The notes under the pieces were generated by a model. The model did not search any database. It had not been told where the DNA came from and saw only the letters and a program-made list of their open reading frames with translations. 6,283 nucleotides of DNA from Candidatus Melainabacteria bacterium (GTDB taxonomy: Bacteria > Cyanobacteriota > Vampirovibrionia > Obscuribacterales > Obscuribacteraceae), in assembly GCA_003175915.1 (NCBI GenBank), contig PSRH01000035.1, positions 1 to 6,283 of the forward strand, given 5' to 3'. The position numbers were made by a program, and so were the translations under genes. Shown one piece after another: positions 6,249 to 6,283 of the stretch. Position 1 is the stretch's first letter. Each line of letters opens with the position of its first letter.

Positions 6249-6283
6249 GCTAGTTCCTTGCATCAAGTGGAAAGTCGACTATA

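Overview
This 6.3 kb bacterial window holds four complete protein genes and no RNA genes, mobile elements or CRISPR array. All four products are predicted membrane or exported proteins, and two are membrane proteases. Base composition looks close to 50 % GC by eye and Shine-Dalgarno (SD) sites are mostly clear, including one driving a TTG start. No gene fixes the lineage. An uncultured lineage such as the non-photosynthetic cyanobacterial relatives (Melainabacteria/Obscuribacterales) is only a weak guess.

Layout from left to right: (1) a leader of about 100 bp with a tentative promoter; (2) a plus-strand CPBP-family (CAAX protease / bacteriocin-processing) intramembrane glutamic protease, 105-1154, followed by a probable hairpin terminator; (3) a minus-strand DUF3592-like two-pass membrane protein, 1212-1841, convergent with gene 1; (4) a 215 bp divergent intergenic region with a dyad and a good extended -10 promoter; (5) a plus-strand orphan protein with a signal peptide and two membrane helices, 2057-2713; (6) a very large minus-strand FtsH-type protease, 2726-6235, which ends 12 bp from gene 5 and fills more than half the window.

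The highlight is the last gene. Ordinary FtsH has two membrane helices around a periplasmic domain, one AAA+ ATPase and one M41 zinc peptidase, about 600-650 residues in all. This protein has 1169 residues: a membrane hairpin with almost no periplasmic loop, then three consecutive AAA+ modules, each with intact Walker A, Walker B and arginine-finger motifs, then one M41 peptidase with intact zinc ligands and an acidic serine-rich tail. Only the third AAA+ module keeps an aromatic residue at the usual substrate-gripping pore position. If it forms the hexamer typical of the family, it would be a three-tier ATPase stack on one proteolytic chamber. I know of no characterised protease with this design.

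The genes do not form one operon: strands alternate +, -, +, -. A functional link among them (envelope protein quality control) is only suggested by the shared membrane location.
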